Assembly (NCBI GenBank): GCA_900498245.1
Contig: LS998015.1
Span: 983,225 to 1,047,224, forward strand
DNA: 64,000 bases
Origin: Candidatus Zixiibacteriota bacterium
GTDB taxonomy: Bacteria; Zixibacteria; MSB-5A5; GN15; PGXB01
Reading direction: 5' to 3'
Position numbers and translations under genes: made by a program. Of the stretch, positions 26,272 to 35,621 are shown in pieces; position 1 is the stretch's first letter; every line of letters starts with the position of its first letter. The notes below the pieces were generated by a model. The model was not told the DNA's origin. It ran no database searches and worked only from the letters and a program-made list of their open reading frames with translations.

Positions 26272-26726
26272 ATCATTTGACCGATGATCAAATTCAGCAA
26301 TTTCTCGATGGTTCTGCCGATATATCGGCCTGTCACCACCTGGAGAATTGTTCCATTTGCCGAGAGCATTTGAAAGTCTATGAGGGTTTATATAACGAAT
26401 TAAAACGTGATACTCCCGTTGAACTCTCGGCTGACTTTCCCCGGAAAATTATGGATATTCTAAATTCCGGCAGCGGCCAAAGCGCGATCAGCTGGATTAC
26501 CGTAGTCCTGTCGCTATTGGGAGTGGCAGGGGCGTTCCTGACGATTTTCTTCTATTATGGAGTTGGTTTCATACGGGGACCGTATGAACAGATTGTCGTA
26601 TCATTTGAGAAGGCGGCCGAGGCTCTCAACAATGGTTTCATTCTGGTCGTGGCGACAGTCCTGATTTTGATTTTTCTGGGGATCCTGGACCGGAATATCG
26701 CCCGGGTCCGACGCCGGATTTTATAA
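26262..26726 (+). CDS. Membrane anti-sigma factor with zinc-finger (zf-HC2) domain
   Basis: The 154-residue protein has an N-terminal H26-x3-C30-x2-C33 motif (HLENCSIC), the anti-sigma zinc-binding domain, followed by two membrane helices (about 72-95 and 125-145). It overlaps the preceding ECF sigma gene by ten bases and should hold that sigma factor at the membrane. The short periplasmic loop between the helices suggests sensing within the membrane or through a partner. Confidence 0.85.
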   Translation: MSINHLTDDQIQQFLDGSADISACHHLENCSICREHLKVYEGLYNELKRDTPVELSADFPRKIMDILNSGSGQSAISWITVVLSLLGVAGAFLTIFFYYGVGFIRGPYEQIVVSFEKAAEALNNGFILVVATVLILIFLGILDRNIARVRRRIL

Positions 26727-26809
26727 TATTTCCCTAACTGAAAAAAACCGTTTGCCTTTATCTTCTTCAGGATAATACTTTGCCATGTGCCTTTTGGACA
26801 GTGAGATAA

Positions 26810-27904
26810 ATGAAAAAGTATTGGATTCCTGCCGCCATCTTTATCGCTTTCGCCGGCCTTTATATAGGCTATTCGGCATATAAAAATACCCGCTTTCTTT
26901 ATCGCCCGGTCTGGGATGTGGCCCAGTATGTCGATATTTCGGAGCGCGGTTATGACGCCCATCCGTGCACGCCCACCGATTACCCGCCGGGAAGGATTTG
27001 CGGTAATGTCGGCTGGTACCCACTCTGGCCCCTCTTGATCGCGGCCTTCCGGCCGCTGGCGGGAGGATCATCGCAATCCGCCTACCTGATACTCTCTTTT
27101 TTATTTTCGTTCCTTGGCCTGATCTTTCTTTTTCGCTTCATGGACCGCAAATTCGGGACGATCCCGGCAACTTTGACTCTGGCATCGCTCGTTCTCGGGC
27201 CGGCGTCGTTTTATTTCCTGTCCGGATTTCCGTACGCCCTGATATTGTTCCTGTTCTCGTTCTATATGATATTGCTTTATTTCGTAAAGGGGCCGACTCG
27301 GGAAATTGGTCTATTTTTCACGGCTCTGGCCATATCATTAAGTTATCCATCGGCCATGCTGTTTGCTATAATTCCGGCGGTTCTGCAAATCTCTGATGGC
27401 AAACCTTTGGTGCGAAATCTAAGAGACTACCATTTCTGGCTCAAACTGGCCAAATTTACCATCCCGTTTATCCTTGGGCCCCTCCTTTTGTGGAGCTATT
27501 TCTATTTTCGCTTTGACGATTTTTTCCTGCAACTCCATTTTCAGGAGAAATATCATCGAACGGCCGAAATCCCTTTTGTCACAATTTTCAAGAGTTTGAC
27601 CCGCTATCCGATTTTCAGTCCCGAAAATGGCGTAATCTTATGGTATGGACTGATCCTGCTTCTCTTTATTCCTTACGGGATTGGGGCGGAATTGTGGCTT
27701 ACGGCCATCGTTCTATACCTTTTTTCGCTGTCCACCGGGACCACCCTTTCGATTTACCGCCACTATCTTATTATTTTTCCGGCTTATATGATTATCGGGG
27801 CATCCCGGCGCCCTCTCTGGTTCAGGATTCTCTTCATATTGCTTGGACTGCTTCTGGCCGTCCTAATCATGTTTCCGGGATTCATTTCCAACCGCCTTAT
27901 TTGA
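26810..27904 (+). CDS. GT-C family glycosyltransferase (PIG-V-like)
   Basis: The 364-residue polytopic protein has about nine membrane segments. The first periplasmic loop carries WDVAQYVDISERGYDAHP, the acidic W-D-x-x-x-Y motif of PIG-V and related polyprenyl-phosphate-sugar-dependent mannosyltransferases, followed by GWYPLWPLL. It would transfer a sugar on the outer face of the inner membrane; donor and acceptor unknown. It lies 84 bp downstream of the sigma/anti-sigma pair and may be in their operon. Confidence 0.75.
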   Translation: MKKYWIPAAIFIAFAGLYIGYSAYKNTRFLYRPVWDVAQYVDISERGYDAHPCTPTDYPPGRICGNVGWYPLWPLLIAAFRPLAGGSSQSAYLILSFLFSFLGLIFLFRFMDRKFGTIPATLTLASLVLGPASFYFLSGFPYALILFLFSFYMILLYFVKGPTREIGLFFTALAISLSYPSAMLFAIIPAVLQISDGKPLVRNLRDYHFWLKLAKFTIPFILGPLLLWSYFYFRFDDFFLQLHFQEKYHRTAEIPFVTIFKSLTRYPIFSPENGVILWYGLILLLFIPYGIGAELWLTAIVLYLFSLSTGTTLSIYRHYLIIFPAYMIIGASRRPLWFRILFILLGLLLAVLIMFPGFISNRLI

Positions 27905-27973
27905 GGGTTTCGGATTTTTATCTATTTCCGCCTTCGCGAGTTCAGATTTGTATAAGTTTAGATTTTTGTGCGG

Positions 27974-28002
27974 TTGAAATATGCGATTATTTGGTTTATT
28001 TT
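27974..28002 (+). promoter_or_regulatory. Promoter candidate with overlapping palindrome
   Basis: TTGAAA (27974-27979), a 17-bp spacer and TATTTT (27997-28002) lie about 55 bp upstream of the fusion protein gene. An inverted repeat TGGTT-N10-AACCA (about 27992-28011) overlaps the -10 and could be an operator. Confidence 0.4.
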
Positions 28003-28056
28003 AATTAACCAATACATAATTATGATTTTGCCCGGTACCCGATGAAAGGACAAAAT

Positions 28057-30378
28057 ATGAAAAAAGCATTATTGTTTATTATTCCGATTATATTACTACT
28101 GAACATTTCCTTGTACCCGTCAACAGCGCCCAGAACCTTCCAGATCGGTTATTTTGAAGGCGGCCCCTACTTTTTCCATAAACTTCTTCTGAGCGATATC
28201 AAAAAATATCTCGATTTGAGAAATTCCGACAGCCTGAATATCCAGTTCTATCCGGATGGGTATTTTTCGGCCGCATGGGATCGGGTAAAATGCCGGAAGA
28301 TGGCCCACGACATATCCTCCCGTAAAGATATCGATATCATCCTTGCCGCCGGTCCCTGGGTGGTGGAGGATTTACTGGACGCCGGATGCAAGATTCCCAT
28401 TTATGCAATCTACCAATTCGATCCCGAAGTCACCGGCCTGGTCGACAGCACCGGCAAACCGAAAACCAAAAATCTGGCGGTCCTTATCCGTCCCAATAAA
28501 GTGAAATCCGATCTGGCCGTGATGGAGCGGCTGTTTCCTCAACGGAAATTGGGTTTTCTCTATTTCCCGTCCGGCGATGAATTCGTGCGAATGAAAGAAA
28601 AATTTTATAATGAGGCCGGTGCCGCGATCTTTGCAGGTGAAGGGTACAATGATCGCGGCCTTTACAGTTTTTTCCTCGGCCTGAATCAGATCAAGGGTGT
28701 CTCGAACCTGATATACCTGCCGCCCCTCTGGGGAATGGACCTGGACCAGATTCGTCAGTTCTTCTATGAAACCCAAAATGCCAAAATGCCGACCTTTGTT
28801 TATGATGGCTATTTCCTGCTGGAAAAGGACGCCACGGCCGGAAATACCCTGAAACCGTATCAGGGCATGGCCCGGCTGATCGCCGATAATATTGTCAAAA
28901 TTAGAAACGGCGCCGCGCCGGATACGCTGCCGAATAAACTGGATGATGTTGAAGATCTGTGCCTCAATCTTGAAGCCGGCCATAAAATCGGGGTGACTTT
29001 TCTCCGCAAGGACATTCTCGATGCCAAGGTAATTCCGATCCAGGCCGGTGACACCTTGAATACTTATACTTTGCCTCAGGCCCTGGAGCAGGCCCTCCGG
29101 GAAAATGCCGGACGGCTGGCATCGGAGCAAATTTATAGTGCGGCGGAGGCGGCCGCGCGGAACGCCTATGTCAATTATTATCCCGAATTCGGAGTGTCGG
29201 TATCGTCGGCGCAGACCGATGAAGGGGCGCTGGCCTCCAAATATAATAATGATCTTAATCAAAAATTTCGGACGGCGGTCGCCCTAGATCAAACCATTTT
29301 TTCCTATCCGGTCATAAAGGCGATTCAAATCGCCCGGAAAAGACTGGGTCAGGAAAAATTGACCCGTCAGCAGGCTGAATTCGATTTGCGCCAGGCCGTA
29401 ATCACGGCCTACCTCGGCGTCATTGAAGGCGAGGAAAAGGAAGCGACGCTGTATGATATTGTCGATCGCCTTAGAGATATGCGCGATGAAGTCGATGCCG
29501 GAGTCCGCATCGGCGATAACGACAAAGATGATCTCCCGCTTCTGGAGGAACGGCTGGTCGAAGCCAAAATTAACCTTTTCGACGCGCACCGCGATCTAAT
29601 CGTGGCCCGGGCCGTTTTCAATTGCCTGGTCAACCGTCCCGGCAATTACGATTTCCTCCTTGATCGAAGTGAATTCAATCCTGATGTTATGGCCGGAATG
29701 GTCCACAAATACGATGAATATATCGCGGATGCCAATAAAGAGAAAAAATTGACGCAGTATCTGGTTGATATCGGTATTGAAAATGACCGGGGACTGCAGT
29801 TCTCGGATCTGTCGGCGGATATCCAGCGCGACCTAATCGCCCGAAGCAAATGGTCGTTCCTGCCCGACCTGCACCTGCGTGCCGGCTACATAAACGAACG
29901 TGAATTCAGTCCGGCCGTAAGTGATGACCACGACTACTGGACGTTCGGCGGGATTCTCAATTTCCCTCTTTTCGGAAACAAGAAGTCGCCGGGCACCAAG
30001 TCGCTTCAGGTGGAGATGGAGGCGATGATGTATCGGAAAGATTCCCTGCGGCTGAAGCGGATGGAAACGGTTGTCGCCGGCACTCAGGAATTCATTGCCC
30101 GCATGACCACCCTCCCGCTTAATTATTTTTCCCGCAATATGTCCCTCACCACTTTGGAAACGGCCCGGGATCGATATCTATCGGGGAAGATATCGGTCTT
30201 TGATCTGTTAGCGGTCGAGAATCGTAATTCGACTCTATCGCTTCGCACACTCGACGATCGATTCAGTTTCTTTCGGGCTTATGTAGATTTGCTGGGAACT
30301 CTGGGAGTCGGATACTTGAAACACGGCACATCCGAGGAAACAGCCTTTTATAAAGCTCTTGAAGATTATCTGAGGTAG
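28057..30378 (+). CDS. Fusion of ABC-type substrate-binding-like domain and TolC-like outer-membrane efflux domain
   Basis: A 773-residue exported protein; the ATG at 28057 follows AAGGAC and the signal peptide (KKALLFIIPIILLLN). Mature residues to about 340 resemble the periplasmic substrate-binding fold of the ABC_sub_bind (PF04392-like) group: ILAAGPWVVEDLL, IPIYAIYQFDPEVTG and NLIYLPPLWG. From about 350 the protein reads as an outer membrane efflux protein: TYTLPQALEQALRENA, QAVITAYLGVIEGEE, long coiled-coil helices and the closing DRYLSGKISVFDLLAVE. One polypeptide would thus join a ligand-binding lobe to a TolC-type duct. No inner-membrane pump or adaptor gene is adjacent. Confidence 0.8.
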   Translation: MKKALLFIIPIILLLNISLYPSTAPRTFQIGYFEGGPYFFHKLLLSDIKKYLDLRNSDSLNIQFYPDGYFSAAWDRVKCRKMAHDISSRKDIDIILAAGPWVVEDLLDAGCKIPIYAIYQFDPEVTGLVDSTGKPKTKNLAVLIRPNKVKSDLAVMERLFPQRKLGFLYFPSGDEFVRMKEKFYNEAGAAIFAGEGYNDRGLYSFFLGLNQIKGVSNLIYLPPLWGMDLDQIRQFFYETQNAKMPTFVYDGYFLLEKDATAGNTLKPYQGMARLIADNIVKIRNGAAPDTLPNKLDDVEDLCLNLEAGHKIGVTFLRKDILDAKVIPIQAGDTLNTYTLPQALEQALRENAGRLASEQIYSAAEAAARNAYVNYYPEFGVSVSSAQTDEGALASKYNNDLNQKFRTAVALDQTIFSYPVIKAIQIARKRLGQEKLTRQQAEFDLRQAVITAYLGVIEGEEKEATLYDIVDRLRDMRDEVDAGVRIGDNDKDDLPLLEERLVEAKINLFDAHRDLIVARAVFNCLVNRPGNYDFLLDRSEFNPDVMAGMVHKYDEYIADANKEKKLTQYLVDIGIENDRGLQFSDLSADIQRDLIARSKWSFLPDLHLRAGYINEREFSPAVSDDHDYWTFGGILNFPLFGNKKSPGTKSLQVEMEAMMYRKDSLRLKRMETVVAGTQEFIARMTTLPLNYFSRNMSLTTLETARDRYLSGKISVFDLLAVENRNSTLSLRTLDDRFSFFRAYVDLLGTLGVGYLKHGTSEETAFYKALEDYLR

Positions 30379-30395
30379 ACTAGAAGATTAAAAAT

Positions 30396-30423
30396 TCGGG
30401 GTGCATTGTTTGATGCACCCCGA
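30396..30423. terminator. Intrinsic terminator between convergent genes
   Basis: TCGGGGTGCA-N8-TGCACCCCGA, a perfect 10-bp stem, lies 18 bp after the fusion gene. Flanking A/T runs (AAAAAT before, TATGTTTTAG after) let it serve both strands. Confidence 0.75.
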
Positions 30424-30466
30424 TATGTTTTAGGACTTGAGGCAAGCCTATTGCGGCATAGCGATC

Positions 30467-31885
30467 TTACCATTCTGTCTTAATATTGGCAAACGACGTC
30501 TTATTGTCGCGCCAAATGAAGAAGACCACTTCTTTCGGCTTTTTCTCGGCAATTTTCTCGAATATGCTCTTAGCATCTTCGATTGAGGTCACTTTTTTCC
30601 CGTCAATCGCCTGAATAATATCTCCGGGCATGATTTCCCCCACCGCGGCCCAGCCGCCCGGTTCCAGTTCCTTTACCACCACCCCCTTGAACTGCCTTCG
30701 GTCGAGGTTATTGAGATTATAATCGGCGAAAACCATATTGCGAACGGTAAGATCGAAATTGGTATCTTTGTAGTGGGGAGCCTCGGAAGGCGAGAGCGGC
30801 GCCGCCGATAGAATTACAGCCAGATTAAGGGTATCAATAGTACCGTCACGGCGGCGCAAAACTTCAAAGTCGGTCTTGGCCCCGGCTCCCAGTTCCGCGA
30901 TCTGGCGCTGGAAAATCGGCAAATTCTCATCCTTATTTATGCCGATATCTTTCCCGTTGACTTTTATCATGATATCGCCCGTCTTAAATCCGGCGGAGTC
31001 GGCGGGGGAGTCCTTGGCGACTTCGTTGATTATGATTCCCCCCCGGCTGTTCAGGCCCCAGTAGTCGGCCAGATCAGTGGTCAGAACCTGCATATAGATT
31101 CCCAGCCAGCCCCGGTTGATCTCTCCCTTTTTGGGCGGGTTGGCGATCAATTTCTCCAACTTATCCGGCTGAAGGACCCCGAGAAGCGGAAGCGTCTGTT
31201 GTGCCTGCGACATCGACTGCATCATCTGTCCCGATTCGAGGCCGGACCCTTCGCCGCTCATTTCGCCCAGGACACCCACGGCATTGCCCAGAGAATCGTA
31301 AAGCACCGATGTCATTTCCAGATCATTAAAGCCGACTGTCAACGCAAAATTCTCCGGGACTTTGATGAGCGAGGCCACCATGCCGACATCGGCGGCCAGC
31401 GACGGCTCAATATATTCGGGCATTAGAACATAGACGGCGAGCCATTCGCCGACCTGGAAATCGTCCCGCTTCTTAAAATTGACGAATTTGAATTCCTTCT
31501 TTTTATCGGAATTTATCTTGCAGAAACCGATATGGGTGTAACGGTCGGTTCCGATATATTCGGCCGGATACTTAGTCCCGTCCATCATGACAATCTCAAT
31601 ACTTTTCGGCTTGGTATCGATCTGCATTCCGGACATCAGCGAAAAAGGTGACTCGCCGTCCAGAGCCAATCCGTCAAATATCACGAGGCCGTCTTTGGAA
31701 ACGATCGTTCCGATGGTCCTGTCCTGGGTTTCGATCGACTGCATACCCATGGAGATCGAAATGGTCATATTGACCGCGACCGTATATTCACGGGCCCTGC
31801 TGTCGAGTTTGGAAAAGTCAAAACTGAGGCTCCAGGCGTTGACAGCAATCAAAATCACGGCCAGAGCGAGTATATATTTTTTCAC
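30467..31885 (-). CDS. HtrA-like pseudoprotease with two PDZ domains
   Basis: The 472-residue exported protein starts at GTG behind AAGGAGT (signal peptide ILALAVILIAVNAWS). It keeps the two-barrel plus two-PDZ layout of its upstream neighbour, but the catalytic His, Asp and Ser of S1C proteases are gone. Where the neighbour has NSGGPLVDLNGKVVG, this one has VLYDSLGNAVG. PDZ1 is around RGWLGIYM...SPADSAGFKTGDI, PDZ2 around GGWAAVGEIMPGDIIQAIDG. Five bases after the active htrA stop, so co-expressed; probably a scaffold, chaperone or regulator of the active protease. Confidence 0.8.
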   Translation of the reverse strand: MKKYILALAVILIAVNAWSLSFDFSKLDSRAREYTVAVNMTISISMGMQSIETQDRTIGTIVSKDGLVIFDGLALDGESPFSLMSGMQIDTKPKSIEIVMMDGTKYPAEYIGTDRYTHIGFCKINSDKKKEFKFVNFKKRDDFQVGEWLAVYVLMPEYIEPSLAADVGMVASLIKVPENFALTVGFNDLEMTSVLYDSLGNAVGVLGEMSGEGSGLESGQMMQSMSQAQQTLPLLGVLQPDKLEKLIANPPKKGEINRGWLGIYMQVLTTDLADYWGLNSRGGIIINEVAKDSPADSAGFKTGDIMIKVNGKDIGINKDENLPIFQRQIAELGAGAKTDFEVLRRRDGTIDTLNLAVILSAAPLSPSEAPHYKDTNFDLTVRNMVFADYNLNNLDRRQFKGVVVKELEPGGWAAVGEIMPGDIIQAIDGKKVTSIEDAKSIFEKIAEKKPKEVVFFIWRDNKTSFANIKTEW

Positions 31886-31889
31886 GTCG

Positions 31890-33266
31890 TTACTCCTTAA
31901 TATTCTCGGCATCGCTTTTATCGTTTTCGATCTTGAGCAGAATGAATTTTGTACTGCCGAATCTCTTGACAGTCAGAAGAACCCGATTGGCCGCGGCGGT
32001 CGTCAGCTCCGTATAGCGATCATAAAATTCCTTGAAAGTGGTCACCGGCCGCTCGTCAATTTCCCGAATCACGTCGCCCGGCAGAAGACCGCCGTCGCCG
32101 GCCGCGCCGACTTTCTGGACACCGGAGACATAGACGCCGATAGTATCCTCCAATTGATTGTCCACCGCCATCTGCTTGGTGATCCCCTTCACTGTGAAAC
32201 CCCAATCCTTGCACTCCAGATCTTCGCCCAGGACATCCCCGAGTTCGTGGGTGATAAGTTGGATCGCTTCGGTGGAATCGCCGCGCTGGACGGTCAGGGT
32301 CAGTTTGGACCCGGCCGGATAGTCGGCGATCAATTTATAAAAGGCCGGCAATTCCTCCGCGAAACGGGCCGAGACCGGCTTGCCATCGACTTTAAGAATG
32401 ATATCTCCGGCTTTGAGACCGGCCGAATCGGCGGGAGATTGGGGATCAATCGATGATATCAGCACCCCTTGGTTGCGATTAGTGCGGAACCATCCTTCCA
32501 GATCCTGCAGTTCCTGGCACTGCACGCCGATCCAGCTTCGTACCACCCGCCCCTTGGTTAAAATGGAACTGGTTACATATTTGACAATATTAATCGGTAT
32601 GGCAAAGCCGATATTGTTAGCGAACAGCGTGGCGCGGGAATTGATACCGACCACTTTGCCGTTCAAATCGACCAGCGGCCCGCCGGAATTCCCCGGATTT
32701 ATGGCGGCATCGGTCTGAATCCAGTTGTTATACATCCCGGTTTTTTCACCCGACGGCAAACGGACGTCTCCGGCGAAGAAGCGATCCGTGGTTGAAATCA
32801 CCCCGCAAGAAACGGAACGGGAAAGCGCCAGAGGGGAGCCCATGGCAAGGACATACTGCCCCACCTGAACCGAATCCGAATTCCCGAATTCGGCCACATT
32901 CAACGTGCCCTTGTAATCAGTCAGGTCGAGTTTTATGACGGCGATATCGGTCATCGGGTCGCCTCCGACCAACTGGGCCTTGACCTGCTCTCTATCGTAC
33001 AGCGTACAGATAATCCGTTCCGCCTTTCCGGCGACATGATAATTTGTCACTACATAGCCGTCTTTCTGGAAAATGACTCCTGAACCGACCACCGATTGCT
33101 TGATCATTTTGCCGGTGCGGTAATCGGTAATGACCGGCTGGATATGAACCAGGGCCGGCAAAACCTTATTGCGGGCGAAATATATGGCTTCCTGAAGGGG
33201 CGGGACCGCGGCCGCCATGACTGCCGTCTGCATCGTCAGGAGCAAAACCAGAAGTATTTTTTTCAT
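31890..33266 (-). CDS. HtrA/DegP-family periplasmic serine protease
   Basis: The 458-residue protein has a signal peptide and an S1C protease domain with H77 (TNYHVAG), D107 (MTDIAVIKL) and S194 (GNSGGPL), followed by two PDZ domains (SPADSAGLKAGDI and GLLPGDVIREID). It degrades or refolds damaged envelope proteins. GAGGTG precedes the ATG. It forms an operon with the catalytically dead paralogue downstream. I leave the symbol blank because degP/degQ/degS cannot be told apart here. Confidence 0.92.
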   Translation of the reverse strand: MKKILLVLLLTMQTAVMAAAVPPLQEAIYFARNKVLPALVHIQPVITDYRTGKMIKQSVVGSGVIFQKDGYVVTNYHVAGKAERIICTLYDREQVKAQLVGGDPMTDIAVIKLDLTDYKGTLNVAEFGNSDSVQVGQYVLAMGSPLALSRSVSCGVISTTDRFFAGDVRLPSGEKTGMYNNWIQTDAAINPGNSGGPLVDLNGKVVGINSRATLFANNIGFAIPINIVKYVTSSILTKGRVVRSWIGVQCQELQDLEGWFRTNRNQGVLISSIDPQSPADSAGLKAGDIILKVDGKPVSARFAEELPAFYKLIADYPAGSKLTLTVQRGDSTEAIQLITHELGDVLGEDLECKDWGFTVKGITKQMAVDNQLEDTIGVYVSGVQKVGAAGDGGLLPGDVIREIDERPVTTFKEFYDRYTELTTAAANRVLLTVKRFGSTKFILLKIENDKSDAENIKE

Positions 33267-33399
33267 TTAACACCTCAAAAAAATTGACTCATAATATTCC
33301 AATTTAAGCCGCCGCCGGACTATAGACAATATTATTACCGGCGGCAAGCTCTTATTTAACACCCTTGATAGCTGAAAGTTCAATCCCTCCCGGATGAGT

Positions 33400-33434
33400 A
33401 AAAAAGGCCGCCTTCATGGCGAAGGAGGCCTTTT
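33400..33434 (-). terminator. Intrinsic terminator of the ECF/DUF4097 operon
   Basis: On the minus strand AAAAGGCC-t-CCTTC-N5-GAAGG-c-GGCC is followed by TTTTTTAC. It lies 20 bp after the stop of the LiaF-like gene and ends that operon before htrA. Confidence 0.8.
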
Positions 33435-33454
33435 ACGTGTCTTTTTCAATAGGG

Positions 33455-34309
33455 CTAATCGACCCAGATAATTTCTACCGAGCCCATACCAACGTCGATT
33501 TTCAAGTCCAGACCGATCTTTGATTCCCGAAAATCTTTAGACTCGAAATAATTGTCCTCAACTTCAAATCGATCGCGATTACGGAACTTGACGGTGGAAA
33601 GGAAATTATCCTCGGCCTCGATTCTGACCGGTAGATTCGACGGGATATAAATTAGGGCCTTGCCCAGTCCGATGGAAACACGGGCCCTGGAGCGGACTCT
33701 ATAATCGCCGGAAAAGTCGAGTCGGAATTTCCCCACGCCGCCATCAAATGAAAGGCGGCTAAAATTCAGATTTCCCAGTTTCTCGGCCTCGAAACTGGCC
33801 GCTCCGGCATCCAGGATAACATCATCGGCCGTATCCGGGTTGGCGGTACTAATTTTAAGTGTCCCGTCGGCGGCGCCCAAATCAAGTTTCAAGTAAGTTA
33901 TCGGGACCCCACCCAACTCAATATCGGTTTCACACAGCCCGATATCGAAAGTCAATTCCGAAGGGTATCTGCGGGACAGGCCCACCTCCCAGATATTATC
34001 CTCGCTTTCGACATGCATCTTATTCAGCAAATCCGAACCGACATCCAGCCGTCCCACGGAGCCCCTTTTCTTGTATTCAGCAAATACCTCAACATTGCGG
34101 CTGTCGTATTCAACGTCGGCTTCAAGTATACCGACCGTATCTTTTGGCATAAAAATAAATTTTCCCGCTCCCAGGTCAAAATTGGCGATCAGCGTTTTGA
34201 TATCATCGCCCGGATACGAAAAATGCCTTTTTTCGATATCGCCGGCCCAAGCCATTCTTCCGCAAATCAGGACCGCTAACAAAAAAAGGGGAAATATTGT
34301 CTTTCGCAT
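33455..34309 (-). CDS. LiaF/toastrack-like exported protein
   Basis: The 284-residue protein has a signal peptide (PLFLLAVLICGRMAWA) and a mature part of regular beta strands: repeated blocks such as FDLGAGKFIF, LDLGAADGTLKIS, LSFDGGVGKFRLDF and a closing IGLGKALIYIPSNLPVRIE. This matches the beta-solenoid 'toastrack' domain of LiaF C-termini and DUF4097/DUF2154 proteins, which take part in cell-envelope stress responses. GGAGGT precedes the ATG. Last gene of the ECF operon; a terminator follows. Confidence 0.75.
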   Translation of the reverse strand: MRKTIFPLFLLAVLICGRMAWAGDIEKRHFSYPGDDIKTLIANFDLGAGKFIFMPKDTVGILEADVEYDSRNVEVFAEYKKRGSVGRLDVGSDLLNKMHVESEDNIWEVGLSRRYPSELTFDIGLCETDIELGGVPITYLKLDLGAADGTLKISTANPDTADDVILDAGAASFEAEKLGNLNFSRLSFDGGVGKFRLDFSGDYRVRSRARVSIGLGKALIYIPSNLPVRIEAEDNFLSTVKFRNRDRFEVEDNYFESKDFRESKIGLDLKIDVGMGSVEIIWVD

Positions 34310-34327
34310 TTTTAGACCTCCGATATT

Positions 34328-35611
34328 TTATCGATCGCCTTCCGGCTTTAGTGGGGGTGGTGTCGGCGGGGGAGGAGGAGTTGGTGGGGGGGGAGGTGTC
34401 GGTGGCGGCGGGTAGGACTCAAAAGTCATGGTCACCGTCATCGATCCTTTGCATTCCCGCGTTCCGAAACGAGTCAACAAAATCGCTCCGAGGCCGGCCG
34501 TAATAGCCAGCGACCAGATTACAATTGCCAGGACCAGGAAAAAGGTGCTGAAGGCGCCGCTGGCTCCCGACGGGGTAATTCTGAATAGCGCCATGATTAC
34601 CCAGGGGGAATAAAGGACGGCTCCGCCGAGGAGCGCCTGGAACAGGGAGGAACTGAGATTCCCCGAAATGTGCCGGCTGACCTTTTCACCCACCAGTTGT
34701 CCCGATGCCACCGCACCAAGTATGACGGCCAGAAGAAGGGCCAGCGGCAGAATAAATATCGCAATCGGGATTCCGACGATGGTCAAACAGAGAAGGGCAA
34801 AGGCCGGGGCAAAAAGGATCCAGATGGCAAAACCGACGAAAAACACCTTGACCGGATGAAGTTCCATACAGTTTCTGATTTTGGCCAGTGGTTTGGGGAC
34901 GATAGCGGCCGCCAGGAAACTGCAGAACAGCAGGATGAACAAAAGAATGAGATTTACGATCAAAGCCGTGTATGACGATTCCTGGAAAATTTCGATTTGA
35001 GGAATATCGGGGACATCAGTTTCAATCCGCTCCCCGCCGATGATACCGCCCCTCATTTTTACTATTTCCGGGGCGCGGGCGTCGCCGGTAATTTCACCGG
35101 TTGAAGTTACGGTGATTCTCTTGTATGATACAACGTCACCGTCGACAAGACCCTTGACCGTGATCGGCCCCATGGCCATCAGAGAGCCGGATACTTTTTC
35201 GTTTTCCCCCACCTCCACGGAGCCAAACTGGAGGCCGCGGAACCGCCGCATCGTCGTATAAATGATTTTCCGAAGCGAATCTTTCTCTTTTTGAAGCGCC
35301 ATCGCCTCTTCGATTAGCGAATCGGTATCGGGGATGGCAGGTATCTCGATGCGCCGTGCCGATTCCGGTCCCCCCAGAACAAATATGTCTCGGCTGAAAT
35401 CGTATTCCCAGTCTTTGCCGTCTTTATCGATCCCGTACACCCCGTCGGACGACAGATGCAGTTCTTTGAATAAAGTATCCTTTTTGGAGGAATCGCGGCC
35501 AGGGCTTTTCATGGTCGCCGTCGTACTCCCCGCCAGGATCGCCGGCGCGGAAGAAATTATTATACTGACCGCCAGAAAGGCCGGAATCATGTATTTCAAT
35601 TTTGAATACAT
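34328..35611 (-). CDS. Membrane protein with polymer-forming (bactofilin-like) domain and poly-proline tail
   Basis: The 427-residue protein has a signal peptide (1-27), a soluble part with a short beta-helical stretch (VGENEKVSGSLMAMGPITVKG then GDVVSYKRITVTSTGEITGD, about 145-185) like polymer-forming/bactofilin segments, then four to five membrane helices (about 215-390). It ends in a tail of three P5T-type repeats (PPPPTPPPPP). The soluble part would be periplasmic and could bind neighbours through the beta-helix. Located between DUF4097 and LiaF-like genes in the ECF operon. Confidence 0.7.
   Translation of the reverse strand: MYSKLKYMIPAFLAVSIIISSAPAILAGSTTATMKSPGRDSSKKDTLFKELHLSSDGVYGIDKDGKDWEYDFSRDIFVLGGPESARRIEIPAIPDTDSLIEEAMALQKEKDSLRKIIYTTMRRFRGLQFGSVEVGENEKVSGSLMAMGPITVKGLVDGDVVSYKRITVTSTGEITGDARAPEIVKMRGGIIGGERIETDVPDIPQIEIFQESSYTALIVNLILLFILLFCSFLAAAIVPKPLAKIRNCMELHPVKVFFVGFAIWILFAPAFALLCLTIVGIPIAIFILPLALLLAVILGAVASGQLVGEKVSRHISGNLSSSLFQALLGGAVLYSPWVIMALFRITPSGASGAFSTFFLVLAIVIWSLAITAGLGAILLTRFGTRECKGSMTVTMTFESYPPPPTPPPPPTPPPPPTPPPLKPEGDR
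34351..34412 (-). repeat. Coding microsatellite: poly-proline/threonine repeat
   Basis: A run of CCX and ACX codons encodes PPPPTPPPPPTPPPPPTPPP at the end of the membrane protein. The G-rich plus strand (GGGGGTGG-type units) makes copy-number change by slippage likely, so tail length may vary between strains. Confidence 0.7.
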
Positions 35612-35621
35612 TCGTTACCTT

